Shown: in pieces, positions 1 through 7,380 of the stretch
Layout of the letters: every line of letters begins with the position of its first letter
Position numbering within the stretch: the first letter of the stretch is position 1
Assembly (NCBI GenBank): GCA_902792685.1
Contig: CADBAP010000007.1
Location: 1-45,395 of the forward strand
Direction of reading: 5' to 3'
DNA length: 45,395 bases
Source of the DNA: an uncultured Prevotellaceae bacterium
GTDB lineage: Bacteria > Bacteroidota > Bacteroidia > Bacteroidales > Bacteroidaceae
Translations under genes and position numbers: made by a program
Notes under the pieces: model-generated
Seen by the model: the letters and a program-made list of their open reading frames with translations, nothing else
Told to the model about the DNA's origin: nothing
Databases searched by the model: none

Positions 1-1052
1 ACGAGTTCCGTATATCCGCCATCGTAGAGGTCACAATGCGAGGCATTGGGGATGATGAGCAACTGCTTGTTCTCTGGCACGGGGTTAGGCTTGCCGATGA
101 AGTTATACCCTTCAGCCTTTCCCTCCACCATATACTTATAGGCTGCCTCGCCGAAATAACGAGAGTGAGCTTTCTCTCCGTGCATGATCATCACAGCAGA
201 ACGAATCTCGTTGATGTAGTAGAGGAATCGGGCATTGCAGTAGCCTATAGTACCTATGGTGCGCCAGCCGTCGTTGCTATTGCCTGAGCGGGCATGATAA
301 CCCCTCTCGGTTTTATAGTAGTCGTAGTAGTCCTTCACGAACTGGGGCGCGTCGTCGGGCAGCGGGTCGATGACACCGCCGGCCATTGCTTGGGGGTCTG
401 CCAGACGCTGCTTGGCAAGAGCCTCACGGGCAGCATGGCGCGACTCCTCCTTGTCCTCGCTGTCGTAGTAGCCGTTGCCGCTGACGCGGGTCATGTCGTA
501 CATCGTACTGGCCACCGTAGCCTTGATGCGAGGGTCGGCAGCGGCAGCGTTCAGGGCGATGCCTCCCCATCCGCAGATGCCGATGACGCCAATCTTATCT
601 GCATCCACATTCTCTTGTTTCGACAGGAAATCGACGGCAGCCATGAAGTCCTCGGTGTTGATGTCGGGTGATGCCGTGCGACGAGGCTCACCGCTACTTT
701 CACCGGTATATGACGGGTCGAAGGCCAGCGTCACGAAGCCACGCTCTGCCATCCGCATGGCATAGAGTCCGCTCGACTGCTCCTTGGTGGCTCCAAACGG
801 GCCGCTCACGGCGATGGCTGCAAGTTTCCCCTCTGCATCTTTCGGCTCGTAGAGGTCTGCCGCCAGCGTCAGGCCATATTGGGTTTCAAACGTCACTTTC
901 TTGTGGTTCACTTTATCGCTCAGCGGGAACACTTTGTCCCACTCTTGTGTTAATTCCTGCTTTGTCATATTTTCTTCTGTTTTAGTTCGTTTACTGTTTG
1001 TGCAAGCCGTCAGCATTCCACCGACGAAGACTGCTAATATAACCTTCTTCAT
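1..1052 (-). CDS. Alpha/beta-hydrolase lipoprotein (dienelactone-hydrolase-like), 3' end cut by window edge
   Basis: About 350 codons are open from the ATG at 1052 to the window edge, so the C-terminus is missing. The protein starts with a lipoprotein signal (MKKVILAVFVGGMLTAC, Cys17), which predicts export and lipid anchoring. The rest is an alpha/beta-hydrolase. A nucleophile elbow G-I-C-G-W-G-G lies near residue 160, a candidate acid region (M-H-G-E-K-A-H) near 292, and a C-terminal N-A-S-H-C-D motif near 336 supplies the likely catalytic His. Cys at the nucleophile position recalls dienelactone hydrolases; the substrate cannot be told from sequence. A second Met (M-T-K-Q-E-L, about residue 29) would give a cytoplasmic form if it is the true start. 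It begins 5 nt after the acetyltransferase gene, so it is probably the last known member of a four-gene operon. Confidence 0.85.
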   Translation of the reverse strand, partial: MKKVILAVFVGGMLTACTNSKRTKTEENMTKQELTQEWDKVFPLSDKVNHKKVTFETQYGLTLAADLYEPKDAEGKLAAIAVSGPFGATKEQSSGLYAMRMAERGFVTLAFDPSYTGESSGEPRRTASPDINTEDFMAAVDFLSKQENVDADKIGVIGICGWGGIALNAAAADPRIKATVASTMYDMTRVSGNGYYDSEDKEESRHAAREALAKQRLADPQAMAGGVIDPLPDDAPQFVKDYYDYYKTERGYHARSGNSNDGWRTIGTIGYCNARFLYYINEIRSAVMIMHGEKAHSRYFGEAAYKYMVEGKAEGYNFIGKPNPVPENKQLLIIPNASHCDLYDGGYTEL

Positions 1053-1057
1053 GTTCT

Positions 1058-1633
1058 TTATTTGTTTGTTTGAATTCTCTTTATCAATTTAGCTGGAACT
1101 CCACCGACAATCGTGTTTGGCTCAACATCCTTTGTAACTACAGCTCCTGCTGCTACCACGGCACCGTCGCCGATGGTAACACCCTGCAAGACTGTTGCGT
1201 TGGCACCAATCCACACATTCTTTCCGATATGTATGGGTGCATAGGTCATGCTCTGACGATTCCCAGGGCTCAAATCGTGGTTAAGTGTAGCCAGAACGAC
1301 ATTATGCCCTATCAAGGCTCCTTCATCGATAGTAATACCGCCCTGATCCTGGAACTTACAGCCCATATTGATAAATACACGCCCTCCCAAAACTGTGTTC
1401 TTTCCACAGTCGGTATGGAACGGAGGGAACATACCCACACTTTGGGGTATCTCACGGCCAAACAACTGTTCCAGCAGCGTATGCAGTTCGTCGGGTGTAT
1501 GATACTTCCCATTGATTTCTGCCGTGATTCTCAGTGCCTGCTGCGACAGTTTGTGAAACATCATGTGTACATCGGAGCCACCAATAACAGGTTTCCCCGA
1601 TGCCATGTAATCTCTGAATTCCTGTATGCTCAT
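1058..1633 (-). CDS. Sugar O-acetyltransferase, LacA/Maa-type left-handed beta-helix family
   Basis: This 191-aa protein is a hexapeptide-repeat acyltransferase, a family that moves an acetyl group from acetyl-CoA to a hydroxyl, usually on a sugar. An N-terminal helical region (about 1-60) is followed by hexapeptide turns such as [13 protein letters not shown] and [13 protein letters not shown]. The L-N-H-D segment near residue 117 carries the likely catalytic His. The ending [10 protein letters not shown] is typical of the family, and the length matches maltose or galactoside acetyltransferases. Its ATG overlaps the stop of the upstream flavoprotein gene (ATGA), implying translational coupling. 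The acceptor is unknown. Confidence 0.9.
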   Translation of the reverse strand: MSIQEFRDYMASGKPVIGGSDVHMMFHKLSQQALRITAEINGKYHTPDELHTLLEQLFGREIPQSVGMFPPFHTDCGKNTVLGGRVFINMGCKFQDQGGITIDEGALIGHNVVLATLNHDLSPGNRQSMTYAPIHIGKNVWIGANATVLQGVTIGDGAVVAAGAVVTKDVEPNTIVGGVPAKLIKRIQTNK

Positions 1634-2166
1634 ATACTTCTGCCTAAGTCAAATGCTTCCTGCAACTTAGTATTGTCTTCAATTTCTCGTGGTTCGTTCA
1701 CACCTCCACAGAAGAGTGTACCTGCTAAGCGGCTCTTGGGATAACAGTCAATCCATCCCGTCAGTCCTATCTCAGCACGCTTCGGAGTATCTTCCTCTTC
1801 CTCGGCAGCTGTTGTCAGCAGATAAATGTCGCGGAACTTGTAGTCAAGCGGATACATGGCATTCATGCGGTCTATGAGCGTCTTCATCTGTCCGCTCATC
1901 TCAAAATAATAGATGGGTGTAGCCCACGCCACGACATCGGCTTCCAATACCTTGGCCATGATGTCGTTCACATCGTCTTTGATGACACACTTGCCCAGCT
2001 TTTGACAGCCAAAGCAACCCGTGCAGAACCGGATGTCCTTGCCTACGAGAGAAATCTTCTCTACATCGTTTCCAGCACTCACAGCTCCTTCCACGAACTT
2101 GTCAGCGAGTATATCGCTGTTTGAACCACGACGAAGACTCGTCGAAATAACTATTACTCGTTTCAT
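1630..2166 (-). CDS. Flavodoxin-fold NAD(P)H-dependent oxidoreductase, iron-sulfur flavoprotein type
   Basis: This 178-aa protein has the flavodoxin-like fold of FMN-dependent reductases. The N-terminal strand [14 protein letters not shown] is the FMN phosphate-binding loop. A compact cysteine motif C48-x2-C51-x2-C54-x5-C60 matches the cluster-binding motif of archaeal and bacterial iron-sulfur flavoproteins, so a 4Fe-4S cluster beside FMN is likely. The [12 protein letters not shown] segment (about 82-93) is the usual isoalloxazine-contacting loop. Its start is 3 nt downstream of the cyclophilin-like gene stop and its stop overlaps the acetyltransferase start. The electron partner and substrate are not identifiable. 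Confidence 0.88.
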   Translation of the reverse strand: MKRVIVISTSLRRGSNSDILADKFVEGAVSAGNDVEKISLVGKDIRFCTGCFGCQKLGKCVIKDDVNDIMAKVLEADVVAWATPIYYFEMSGQMKTLIDRMNAMYPLDYKFRDIYLLTTAAEEEEDTPKRAEIGLTGWIDCYPKSRLAGTLFCGGVNEPREIEDNTKLQEAFDLGRSI

Positions 2167-2169
2167 ATT

Positions 2170-2610
2170 CTATCTGACTATCTTTCTGCCATTCTTGATG
2201 ATAATGCCTTTATGTCCTGCCTGTGCAATAGTACCTTGAAGCGTGTAGGCTTTTGACTGACTTTCACCAGTTCTAACCTGACTAATACCAGTAGTATTAC
2301 TTATCGACAAAGTGACGCTGATGTTGTTCTCACCTGCTTTAAGGAATGAGCGCAATTCATTCTCTGAGAGGTTGTCAATATGCCCCAGACGGGTGTAGCT
2401 CCATGAGTTTGTGCCATAGAACATGCAGATGTTACTGCCGTTGTAAAGCACAATGTCGCCAGGCTGTGCATTAACCTGCTCGTTACTTGTCGTCAGCGAG
2501 AAGTCCAGTGCTCCCCAGATCTCAAAACCGCCACTGGAGTTCAACGTTACTGTGACGGGGGCCTGCTGCAGCCTTGTCACTAATTCCTGCGTAGCCGCAT
2601 TGTCTCTCAT
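2170..2610 (-). CDS. Cyclophilin-like fold protein, apparently missing its first beta-strand
   Basis: This 146-aa protein matches the bacterial cyclophilin-like fold family (PF18050) from memory of its motifs: D-N-A-A-T-Q-E-L-V near the start, A-Q-P-G-D-I-V-L-Y-N-G-S-N-I-C-M-F-Y-G and W-S-Y-T-R-L-G-H-I-D in the core. Family members normally have an extra N-terminal strand before the D-N-A-T motif. Here the first in-frame Met sits directly at that motif (M-R-D-N), so the 5' end looks lost or replaced. After the core (to about residue 108) comes a linker and a tail A-Y-T-L-Q-G...G-I-I-I-K-N-G-R-K-I-V-R, which resembles C-terminal tails of exported Prevotella proteins although no signal peptide remains. 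An upstream extension to 2673 is open but its residues look like leader sequence. It is first in the tight operon reading into the flavoprotein. Confidence 0.7.
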   Translation of the reverse strand: MRDNAATQELVTRLQQAPVTVTLNSSGGFEIWGALDFSLTTSNEQVNAQPGDIVLYNGSNICMFYGTNSWSYTRLGHIDNLSENELRSFLKAGENNISVTLSISNTTGISQVRTGESQSKAYTLQGTIAQAGHKGIIIKNGRKIVR

Positions 2611-2720
2611 TTTTAATTGTTTGAATCTGGGTGCAAAGCTCGTGCAAGCCGAACGCAATGGAGCTTGCTCCAATTGCTGAGGCGCCGCCGAGTTTCGCGG
2701 TGTGATTTTGAATCACGCTG
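2611..2720 (-). other. Leader region upstream of the cyclophilin-like gene, with a perfect hairpin
   Basis: Between the -7 box and the ATG at 2610 lies about 110 nt of leader. On the minus strand it holds T-G-G-A-G-C-AA-G-C-T-C-C-A, a perfect 6-bp inverted repeat with a 2-nt loop, then a second TTTGCA motif close to the start codon. Two frames stay open across it but neither resembles a known protein. It replaces the place where the 5' end of a normal cyclophilin-like gene should be. Confidence 0.4.
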
Positions 2721-2728
2721 CAAAGGTA
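2721..2728 (-). promoter_or_regulatory. Bacteroidetes -7 promoter box (TACCTTTG)
   Basis: Read on the minus strand this is TACCTTTG, an exact match to the TAnnTTTG -7 consensus of Bacteroidetes primary-sigma promoters. It lies about 110 nt before the cyclophilin-like start, in the first AT-rich stretch upstream of the four-gene operon. A clear TTTG -33 element was not found at the right distance, so strength is uncertain. Confidence 0.5.
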
Positions 2729-2891
2729 CAGACATTATTTTATACACACGTTATACAGATTTTGGAAAGAATTACCAATATTCCGGATAAGTGAGAATAA
2801 AGCCATGCTTGCATGAGTTTTATCGAGCGAAAGGAACATCGACGAAGTCAATTTTGCGGAATGTTATATTGTTATCTCAATCAGGATATTT

Positions 2892-3080
2892 TCAGGTCCT
2901 ACGATGCACGAAGAAGAAATCCACAGCCAGATAGCCGTGATTGATAGGCTGGTCGGGCGCTCCGTGGAAATAAGTCTCAAACAGATGATAGGCTACCACC
3001 AGCACGGCAGCCACTCCGCGCAATCCGTCAAGGATCTCATAACGCGGTTTTGAAGCGAGGTAAACGTTACAGTTACTCAT
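2892..3080 (-). pseudogene. Acyltransferase-3 family N-terminal fragment (broken gene)
   Basis: From the ATG at 3080 the reading runs K-P-R-Y-E-I-L-D-G-L-R-G-V-A-A-V-L-V-V and then G-Y-L-A-V-D-F-F-F-V. These are the first hallmarks of membrane acyltransferase-3 proteins (PF01757), which continue V-D-F-F-F-V-L-S-G-F in intact members. Here the frame turns into H-R-R-T and stops, leaving about 62 residues of a protein that is usually near 350. No downstream frame restores the family. The break at the FFV/LSG junction suggests a deletion rather than one base change. It is probably not functional. An upstream in-frame ATG at 3125 is less likely because it falls inside a hairpin. Confidence 0.75.
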
Positions 3081-3094
3081 AAACAATTTGATTT

Positions 3095-3127
3095 GAGTGC
3101 ACACCGGAACCGACCCGCTGTGCACTC
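3095..3127. terminator. 9-bp perfect inverted repeat after pepD (hairpin, possible terminator)
   Basis: GAGTGCACA at 3095-3103 and TGTGCACTC at 3119-3127 are exact reverse complements around a 15-nt GC-rich loop. It lies 10 nt past the pepD stop on the minus strand. There is no strong T-run after it, so it may act as an mRNA-end stabiliser or weak terminator. Confidence 0.4.
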
Positions 3128-3137
3128 TACCAATTCA

Positions 3138-4574
3138 TCAGACGCTTAGGTCTTTTCTTAGCAATTCCAGCAGTACTTGCCAGATGTCGGCGATGGTTTT
3201 CAGCTCTACCCGTTCGCTGGTGGAGTGTGGTTCCACGATACGCGGGCCGATGCTGGCAATCTGGATGCCTGGATAGTGCTGTACGAAGAATCCTGCTTCG
3301 AGCACAAAGTGCATGGCTACCATACGGGGACGCCAGTCAAGCACTTCTTGGAACGTGTCGCTGACCAGTCTGAGGAAGGGAGACTGCTGGTCTTCTTGCC
3401 AGGCAGGAGCCGACATGATGACTTCTGATTCTGCACCAACAGTCCTAAATACATTGGCGATATCCTTGCTGAGGCTGTCCATATCCGCATCGATGAAACT
3501 GCGGGTGTGCGTAGAAACAAAGATGTGGTCTGCCTCCGTCAAAATCCGGCCAACGTTATTCGAAGTCTCTACCGTGCCAGGCATTGCCTCGCTCATCTTC
3601 ACCATTCCTTGTGGCACCTGATTCAGACTGTCTATGAGCGACGCGATGGCCTGTTGGGGGATTGTTGTTTGCTGACCACCACACGCCTCAAGGCTGCAAC
3701 TGATATTCGGGTCTTGTGGATAAGTTTCATGCAATTGCCGGTTGATACTGTCTATCTGTCTTTTGAGGACCTCAGCAGCTGCAGATGTTGCGCAAATCAC
3801 AATCTCACCTTTTGAGGCAATCGAGGCATTGGCTTCACCTATCTCTATTTCTGATACTCCTACTGCTTCCTCCTGGCAGACAGCCTTCAGAATGGCCTTG
3901 GCAGGAATCATGGCACTGCAACGTCCCTTGTTGATGTCCACGCCAGAGTGACCACCCAGTCCGCCTTCAATCCTGATGCGATACCAGTGGCTGTTTTCAT
4001 CCGTAACCGGCACGCGTTCTATCGGAATGCGGTGGAACTGCAGACAGGCACCTGCGGCACCGGTTGTGATGGTATCGTAATCTTCCGAGTCCAGATTGAT
4101 GACCTTGCGGCCTTTCAGGAAGTCCTTGCTCAGCGCAGCAGCTCCCGACATACCGTCTTCTTCATTGGTGGTGGTCATCACCTCCAATGCCGGATGCATA
4201 ATGCTGTCATCTTCGAGCACTGCCAATGCCATCGATAGCCCGATACCATTGTCGGCACCCAGTGACGTGCCCTTAGCCTTCATCCAGCCGTCCTCTACGT
4301 ATGCCTCAATCTGAGTATTTAAAGGATCGTTCATCCCCACACATACCATATCCATATGGTTTAGCAGCACGATAGGCTCATGCCCCTCATACCCAGGGCT
4401 GGCAGGTTTGCGAATCACCACGCAGTTCTCCTTGTCACGCTCATACTCCAGATGAAGCCGTTCGGCAAACTGACAGAGATAGTCGGCAACCTTCTCTTCG
4501 TGATGAGAAGGACGCGGAATCTGGTTCAATTCCTTGAAGATGCTAAAAACACGTTCTATTCCATTCATACACAT
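3138..4574 (-). CDS. pepD: Aminoacyl-histidine dipeptidase (Xaa-His dipeptidase), M20C family
   Basis: This 478-aa protein is a full-length PepD metallopeptidase that hydrolyses dipeptides, classically with C-terminal histidine, in the cytoplasm. The metal-site motifs are in order: L-L-N-H-M-D-M-V-C (about 69-77), L-G-A-D-N-G-I-G-L (about 100-108), T-N-E-E-D-G-M-S-G-A (about 136-145), I-N-L-D-S-E-D, and the C-terminal F-F-V-Q-H-Y-P-G-I-Q and V-E-P-H-S-T-S-E motifs. No signal peptide is present. The start may be at 4574 or two codons later at 4568 (M-N-G-I-E-R), which looks more family-like. The gene follows the CE2-type esterase by 30 nt and is probably read from the same long transcript. Confidence 0.95.
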   Translation of the reverse strand: MCMNGIERVFSIFKELNQIPRPSHHEEKVADYLCQFAERLHLEYERDKENCVVIRKPASPGYEGHEPIVLLNHMDMVCVGMNDPLNTQIEAYVEDGWMKAKGTSLGADNGIGLSMALAVLEDDSIMHPALEVMTTTNEEDGMSGAAALSKDFLKGRKVINLDSEDYDTITTGAAGACLQFHRIPIERVPVTDENSHWYRIRIEGGLGGHSGVDINKGRCSAMIPAKAILKAVCQEEAVGVSEIEIGEANASIASKGEIVICATSAAAEVLKRQIDSINRQLHETYPQDPNISCSLEACGGQQTTIPQQAIASLIDSLNQVPQGMVKMSEAMPGTVETSNNVGRILTEADHIFVSTHTRSFIDADMDSLSKDIANVFRTVGAESEVIMSAPAWQEDQQSPFLRLVSDTFQEVLDWRPRMVAMHFVLEAGFFVQHYPGIQIASIGPRIVEPHSTSERVELKTIADIWQVLLELLRKDLSV

Positions 4575-4604
4575 CGGAACTTTTTTTATTGCATATATTT
4601 TGTA

Positions 4605-5690
4605 TTACCAATTCATCAGGCGCTGGAGGAAGGCGGTGAGTTCTTCGGCCATCTGTTCATGCTGGCGCATGGAGGGATGCTTATGGGTGCCATAGCCCAG
4701 AGAACCGTCGGCGGGGGTGAAATCGAAGCGATAGATTTCGTTGTCGCCACGTCGTTTGGCATCGGCCATTGCATCGTCTTCTGCCTGTTTTAAGTCTGCC
4801 AAACGCTGACTGCCAGCCTTCAGCATCGTGCCTGTCAGCAACACAATCTTGGCATGGGGATAATGGTCGCGCACATCGCGCAGGAACTTACAGAATGCTT
4901 TTGTCAGCAGGTCGATACGATACTTGGGTAGGGTGGTGTCGTTGGTGCCAAGGTTGATGCATACCACATCGGGCTGATAACGGTTGAAATCCCAGCGTTC
5001 GCCACTCCGTTTAAACAAGGTGTAGGGATAATAGGCGGGCATCACCGAATTGTCGCCGTTGATATTGCCGTTGCTGTTGCGATAGACACCGATGCCGGAG
5101 CGCGAGACGAGCTGGTATTGGGCATTCAACGCACGGGCTGTACGGGCGGCATAGCCGTAATAGATGTTTTGCTGACTGTAGGAGAACTTTTTCTCGCTGC
5201 CGTCACCCTCGATACCATAGGCACAGGTGATGGAGTTGCCAATGAACTCAATCTTGCGTGTGGGCAGCTTCGGCCGTTGACCTAAGGTTGCTTCTGGATC
5301 GAGATAGAGACCGTAGAACACAGGATGGCGCAACAGTCCTTCCATGCAATAGGTGATGGTCAGACGGTGGGATTTATCTGTCAGGTTCTCGGCTATCAGC
5401 ACGAGCGAGTCGGTAGGCGTTGACTCCACCTTGAAGGGTTCCTCGTTGTCGAGTGTAATCATAAAATAACCGCTGTTGGCTTTCGTCAGCATACGCGCGG
5501 AGGTGCCTGTGAACACACAATGGATCTGTGCACCGGGATAGTCCCATGTGGGTGCTTCCGGACGGGCAAAACTGATGCGTCCCACATAGACGTATCGGTC
5601 GTCGTTGGCTTTGATCCAATTATACTCTTTGGCCTGCAGCGTAAGGGTGCAGGCGAAAACAACTAGCAGTGATATTAGTATTCTTTTCAT
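4605..5690 (-). CDS. Secreted GDSL/SGNH acetyl esterase, carbohydrate esterase family 2 type
   Basis: This 361-aa protein begins with a cleavable signal peptide (MKRILISLLVVFACTLTLQA, then K). An N-terminal jelly-roll-like domain (about 25-140) is followed by an SGNH hydrolase. Motifs are F-I-G-N-S-I-T-C-A-Y-G (about 149-159, nucleophile Ser), N-L-G-T-N-D-T (about 246-252) and a C-terminal H-K-H-P-S with the catalytic His. The two-domain order and the G-N-S-I-T-C-x-Y-G block are typical of CE2 esterases, which remove O-acetyl groups from xylan or glucomannan. Extracytoplasmic location is expected. It follows an MBOAT acyltransferase and an SGNH protein, so the neighbourhood both adds and removes acetyl groups. 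The exact glycan is unknown. Confidence 0.88.
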   Translation of the reverse strand: MKRILISLLVVFACTLTLQAKEYNWIKANDDRYVYVGRISFARPEAPTWDYPGAQIHCVFTGTSARMLTKANSGYFMITLDNEEPFKVESTPTDSLVLIAENLTDKSHRLTITYCMEGLLRHPVFYGLYLDPEATLGQRPKLPTRKIEFIGNSITCAYGIEGDGSEKKFSYSQQNIYYGYAARTARALNAQYQLVSRSGIGVYRNSNGNINGDNSVMPAYYPYTLFKRSGERWDFNRYQPDVVCINLGTNDTTLPKYRIDLLTKAFCKFLRDVRDHYPHAKIVLLTGTMLKAGSQRLADLKQAEDDAMADAKRRGDNEIYRFDFTPADGSLGYGTHKHPSMRQHEQMAEELTAFLQRLMNW

Positions 5691-5692
5691 AT

Positions 5693-5769
5693 TTGATGGG
5701 GTTTATAGGCTTAATGGGTTTTATGGGGTTTATGGGAAGCCCCTCCCTTTGGGAGGGGTGGGGGGAGGG
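5693..5769. repeat. Degenerate ATGGGGTTT tandem repeat plus GC palindrome between MBOAT and esterase genes
   Basis: Positions 5694-5736 hold imperfect copies of a GATGGGGTTTAT / TAATGGGTTT unit. Positions 5739-5769 hold CCCCTCCC-TTT-GGGAGGGG followed by a G-rich tail. The palindrome block ends exactly at the MBOAT stop codon (5770-5772). The spacer contains nothing else recognisable. Confidence 0.8.
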
Positions 5770-7272
5770 TCAGAATTGTGCATAGATAAACGGCTGTACG
5801 TTGTCTTGTCGGAAGTTGATGACCAACTGCATGACAATCAGGAAGATGATCAGTTTGACAATCCATGGGGCCTTGATGAACAGATGCTGCATCCATTTGT
5901 AATCATGGCTGCGGATGGTGTGCAGCCACAGTCCTAAGAACACGAAGACTGACCACATGGGGCGCGCCTTGATAAACGGCACGAGATAGTCCCAACTGAA
6001 GTCAGTGCCAATCTGGTTGATGACAGCATAGGCATTGTCGAGATTGGGTGCGCGGAAGAAGATCCATGCGAAACCTACATAGGTAAACGTGATGAGCCAT
6101 GCGATGAATCGAACAGGGATGGTGTTGGGGATGCGGTCGAGCCAGGACTTGCAGGCTTTGTGAATAACGAGACCGACACCATGAATGGCTCCCCACAAGA
6201 CAAACATCCACGAAGCCCCATGCCATAATCCAGATACCAGCATCGTAATCATACTGTTCAGATAGGTACGGAACTTACCTTTCCTGTTGCCGCCCAACGG
6301 AATATACACATAGTCGCGGAACCAAGTGGATAAGGCGATGTGCCAGCGGCGCCAGAACTCTGTCATGTTGAGCGACTGATAAGGGAAGTTGAAGTTTTCT
6401 TTCAGTTGGAATCCCATCACGGCAGCCAGACCGATGCTCATATCGCTGTAGCCGGAGAAGTCGCAGTATATCTGCAGCGTATAGCCGAAGACGCCCATGA
6501 GGTTCTCGAAACCGCTGTAGGTCGTGGGGTCGTCAAAAATCCAATTGTTGTATTGTGCGATGTAGTCGGCGATGAGGGCTTTCTTCAGTAAGCCCACAAT
6601 GATGAGCCACAAGCCGCCATACACCAGTTCCTTGTCTTTGCTGGGTTCTTCTTTCAGCTGCGGTATCAGCACCTCGGCTCTTGTGATGGGGCCTGCCATG
6701 AGGAGCGGAAAGAACGTCAGGTAGAAGCAGTATTCCAACAGACTGGTCTCCATCGTGAACTTCCTCTTATAGACATCGACGCTGTAGCTGATGGCTTGGA
6801 AGGTATAAAACGAGATGCCGATGGGCAGGAAGATATCCAGCAGGGCGAAGTTGCCGGCAAAAATAGCATTGATGGTTGTCAGCAGGAAGTTGGCATACTT
6901 ATAATAGATAAGAGGTGCAAGCGTCAGCAGGATAATCAGCGTTAGCCACAGCTTGCGTTTCCAACCCTCATAGGCAGTCATCTTCTTCGTTAACCACCAG
7001 GTGATGACAGCCGTAGCGGGCAACAGCAGCATCAGGATGCCGTTGGCTTTATAGGCGAAGAACAAACTGAACGCGATGACATAACCCATCATCACGGCCT
7101 TTCGCGTACGACAAACCAACAGGTATATGGCAAAGAACACAATGAACGCTACCATGAATGGTACAGTACATAACGACCATGCTTTGTCTTGGGAAATAAA
7201 GCCCACCCCCAGCCCCTCCCAAAGGGAGGGGAGGCTGATAGTTGCGGAAAGATGGTTGAGGATATTCAACAT
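5770..7272 (-). CDS. MBOAT-family O-acyltransferase (AlgI/DltB-like)
   Basis: This 500-aa polytopic membrane protein belongs to the MBOAT family, which transfers acyl groups across the membrane onto polysaccharides or other extracytoplasmic acceptors. Key segments are M-T-E-F-W-R-R-W-H-I-A-L-S-T-W-F-R-D-Y-V (about 300-320), P-L-G-G-N-R-K-G, and G-L-W-H-G-A-S-W-M-F with the conserved active-site His (about 345). Many hydrophobic helices flank these. The N-terminus is odd: residues about 14-25 (L-P-S-L-W-E-G-L-G-V-G-F) are the translation of a GC-rich palindromic repeat, so an insertion altered the start or the first helix region. The upstream SGNH gene is its likely partner, as in AlgI/AlgJ- or PatA/PatB-type pairs. 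Confidence 0.92.
   Translation of the reverse strand: MLNILNHLSATISLPSLWEGLGVGFISQDKAWSLCTVPFMVAFIVFFAIYLLVCRTRKAVMMGYVIAFSLFFAYKANGILMLLLPATAVITWWLTKKMTAYEGWKRKLWLTLIILLTLAPLIYYKYANFLLTTINAIFAGNFALLDIFLPIGISFYTFQAISYSVDVYKRKFTMETSLLEYCFYLTFFPLLMAGPITRAEVLIPQLKEEPSKDKELVYGGLWLIIVGLLKKALIADYIAQYNNWIFDDPTTYSGFENLMGVFGYTLQIYCDFSGYSDMSIGLAAVMGFQLKENFNFPYQSLNMTEFWRRWHIALSTWFRDYVYIPLGGNRKGKFRTYLNSMITMLVSGLWHGASWMFVLWGAIHGVGLVIHKACKSWLDRIPNTIPVRFIAWLITFTYVGFAWIFFRAPNLDNAYAVINQIGTDFSWDYLVPFIKARPMWSVFVFLGLWLHTIRSHDYKWMQHLFIKAPWIVKLIIFLIVMQLVINFRQDNVQPFIYAQF
7201..7232. repeat. GC-rich palindromic repeat lying in frame inside the MBOAT gene
   Basis: The block reads CCCACCCCCAGCCCCTCCC, then AAA, then GGGAGGGGA. 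It is the same family as the intergenic copies at 5739, 7324 and 13384, but here it is translated as L-P-S-L-W-E-G-L-G-V-G near the N-terminus of the MBOAT protein. Confidence 0.85.
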
Positions 7273-7380
7273 TGTCTGCCGTTGGGGTTAATGGGTTTTG
7301 ATGGGCTTGATGGGGTTTCTGGTAGCCCCTCCCTTGGGAGGGGATGGGGTGGGGTCTTGTGGGGTCTGTGGGGTGGGGTC
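7273..7380. repeat. Spacer of tandem TGGGG repeats and a GC palindrome between SGNH and MBOAT genes
   Basis: Positions 7287-7320 hold GGGGTTAATGGG / TTTTGATGGGCT-like copies. Positions 7324-7345 hold a CCCCTCCC-TT-GGGAGGGG palindrome. Positions 7346-7380 hold tandem GGGGT(C/G)(T/G)-type units ending exactly at the SGNH stop codon (7381-7383). No gene is present. Confidence 0.75.

Noticed and set aside
1070-1744. 224-codon plus-strand frame
   Set aside because: It lies opposite the clearly recognised hexapeptide acetyltransferase and flavoprotein genes.
2522-2716. 64-codon minus-strand frame across the cyclophilin-like leader
   Set aside because: It overlaps the real gene in another frame and its residues show no family resemblance; treated as leader.
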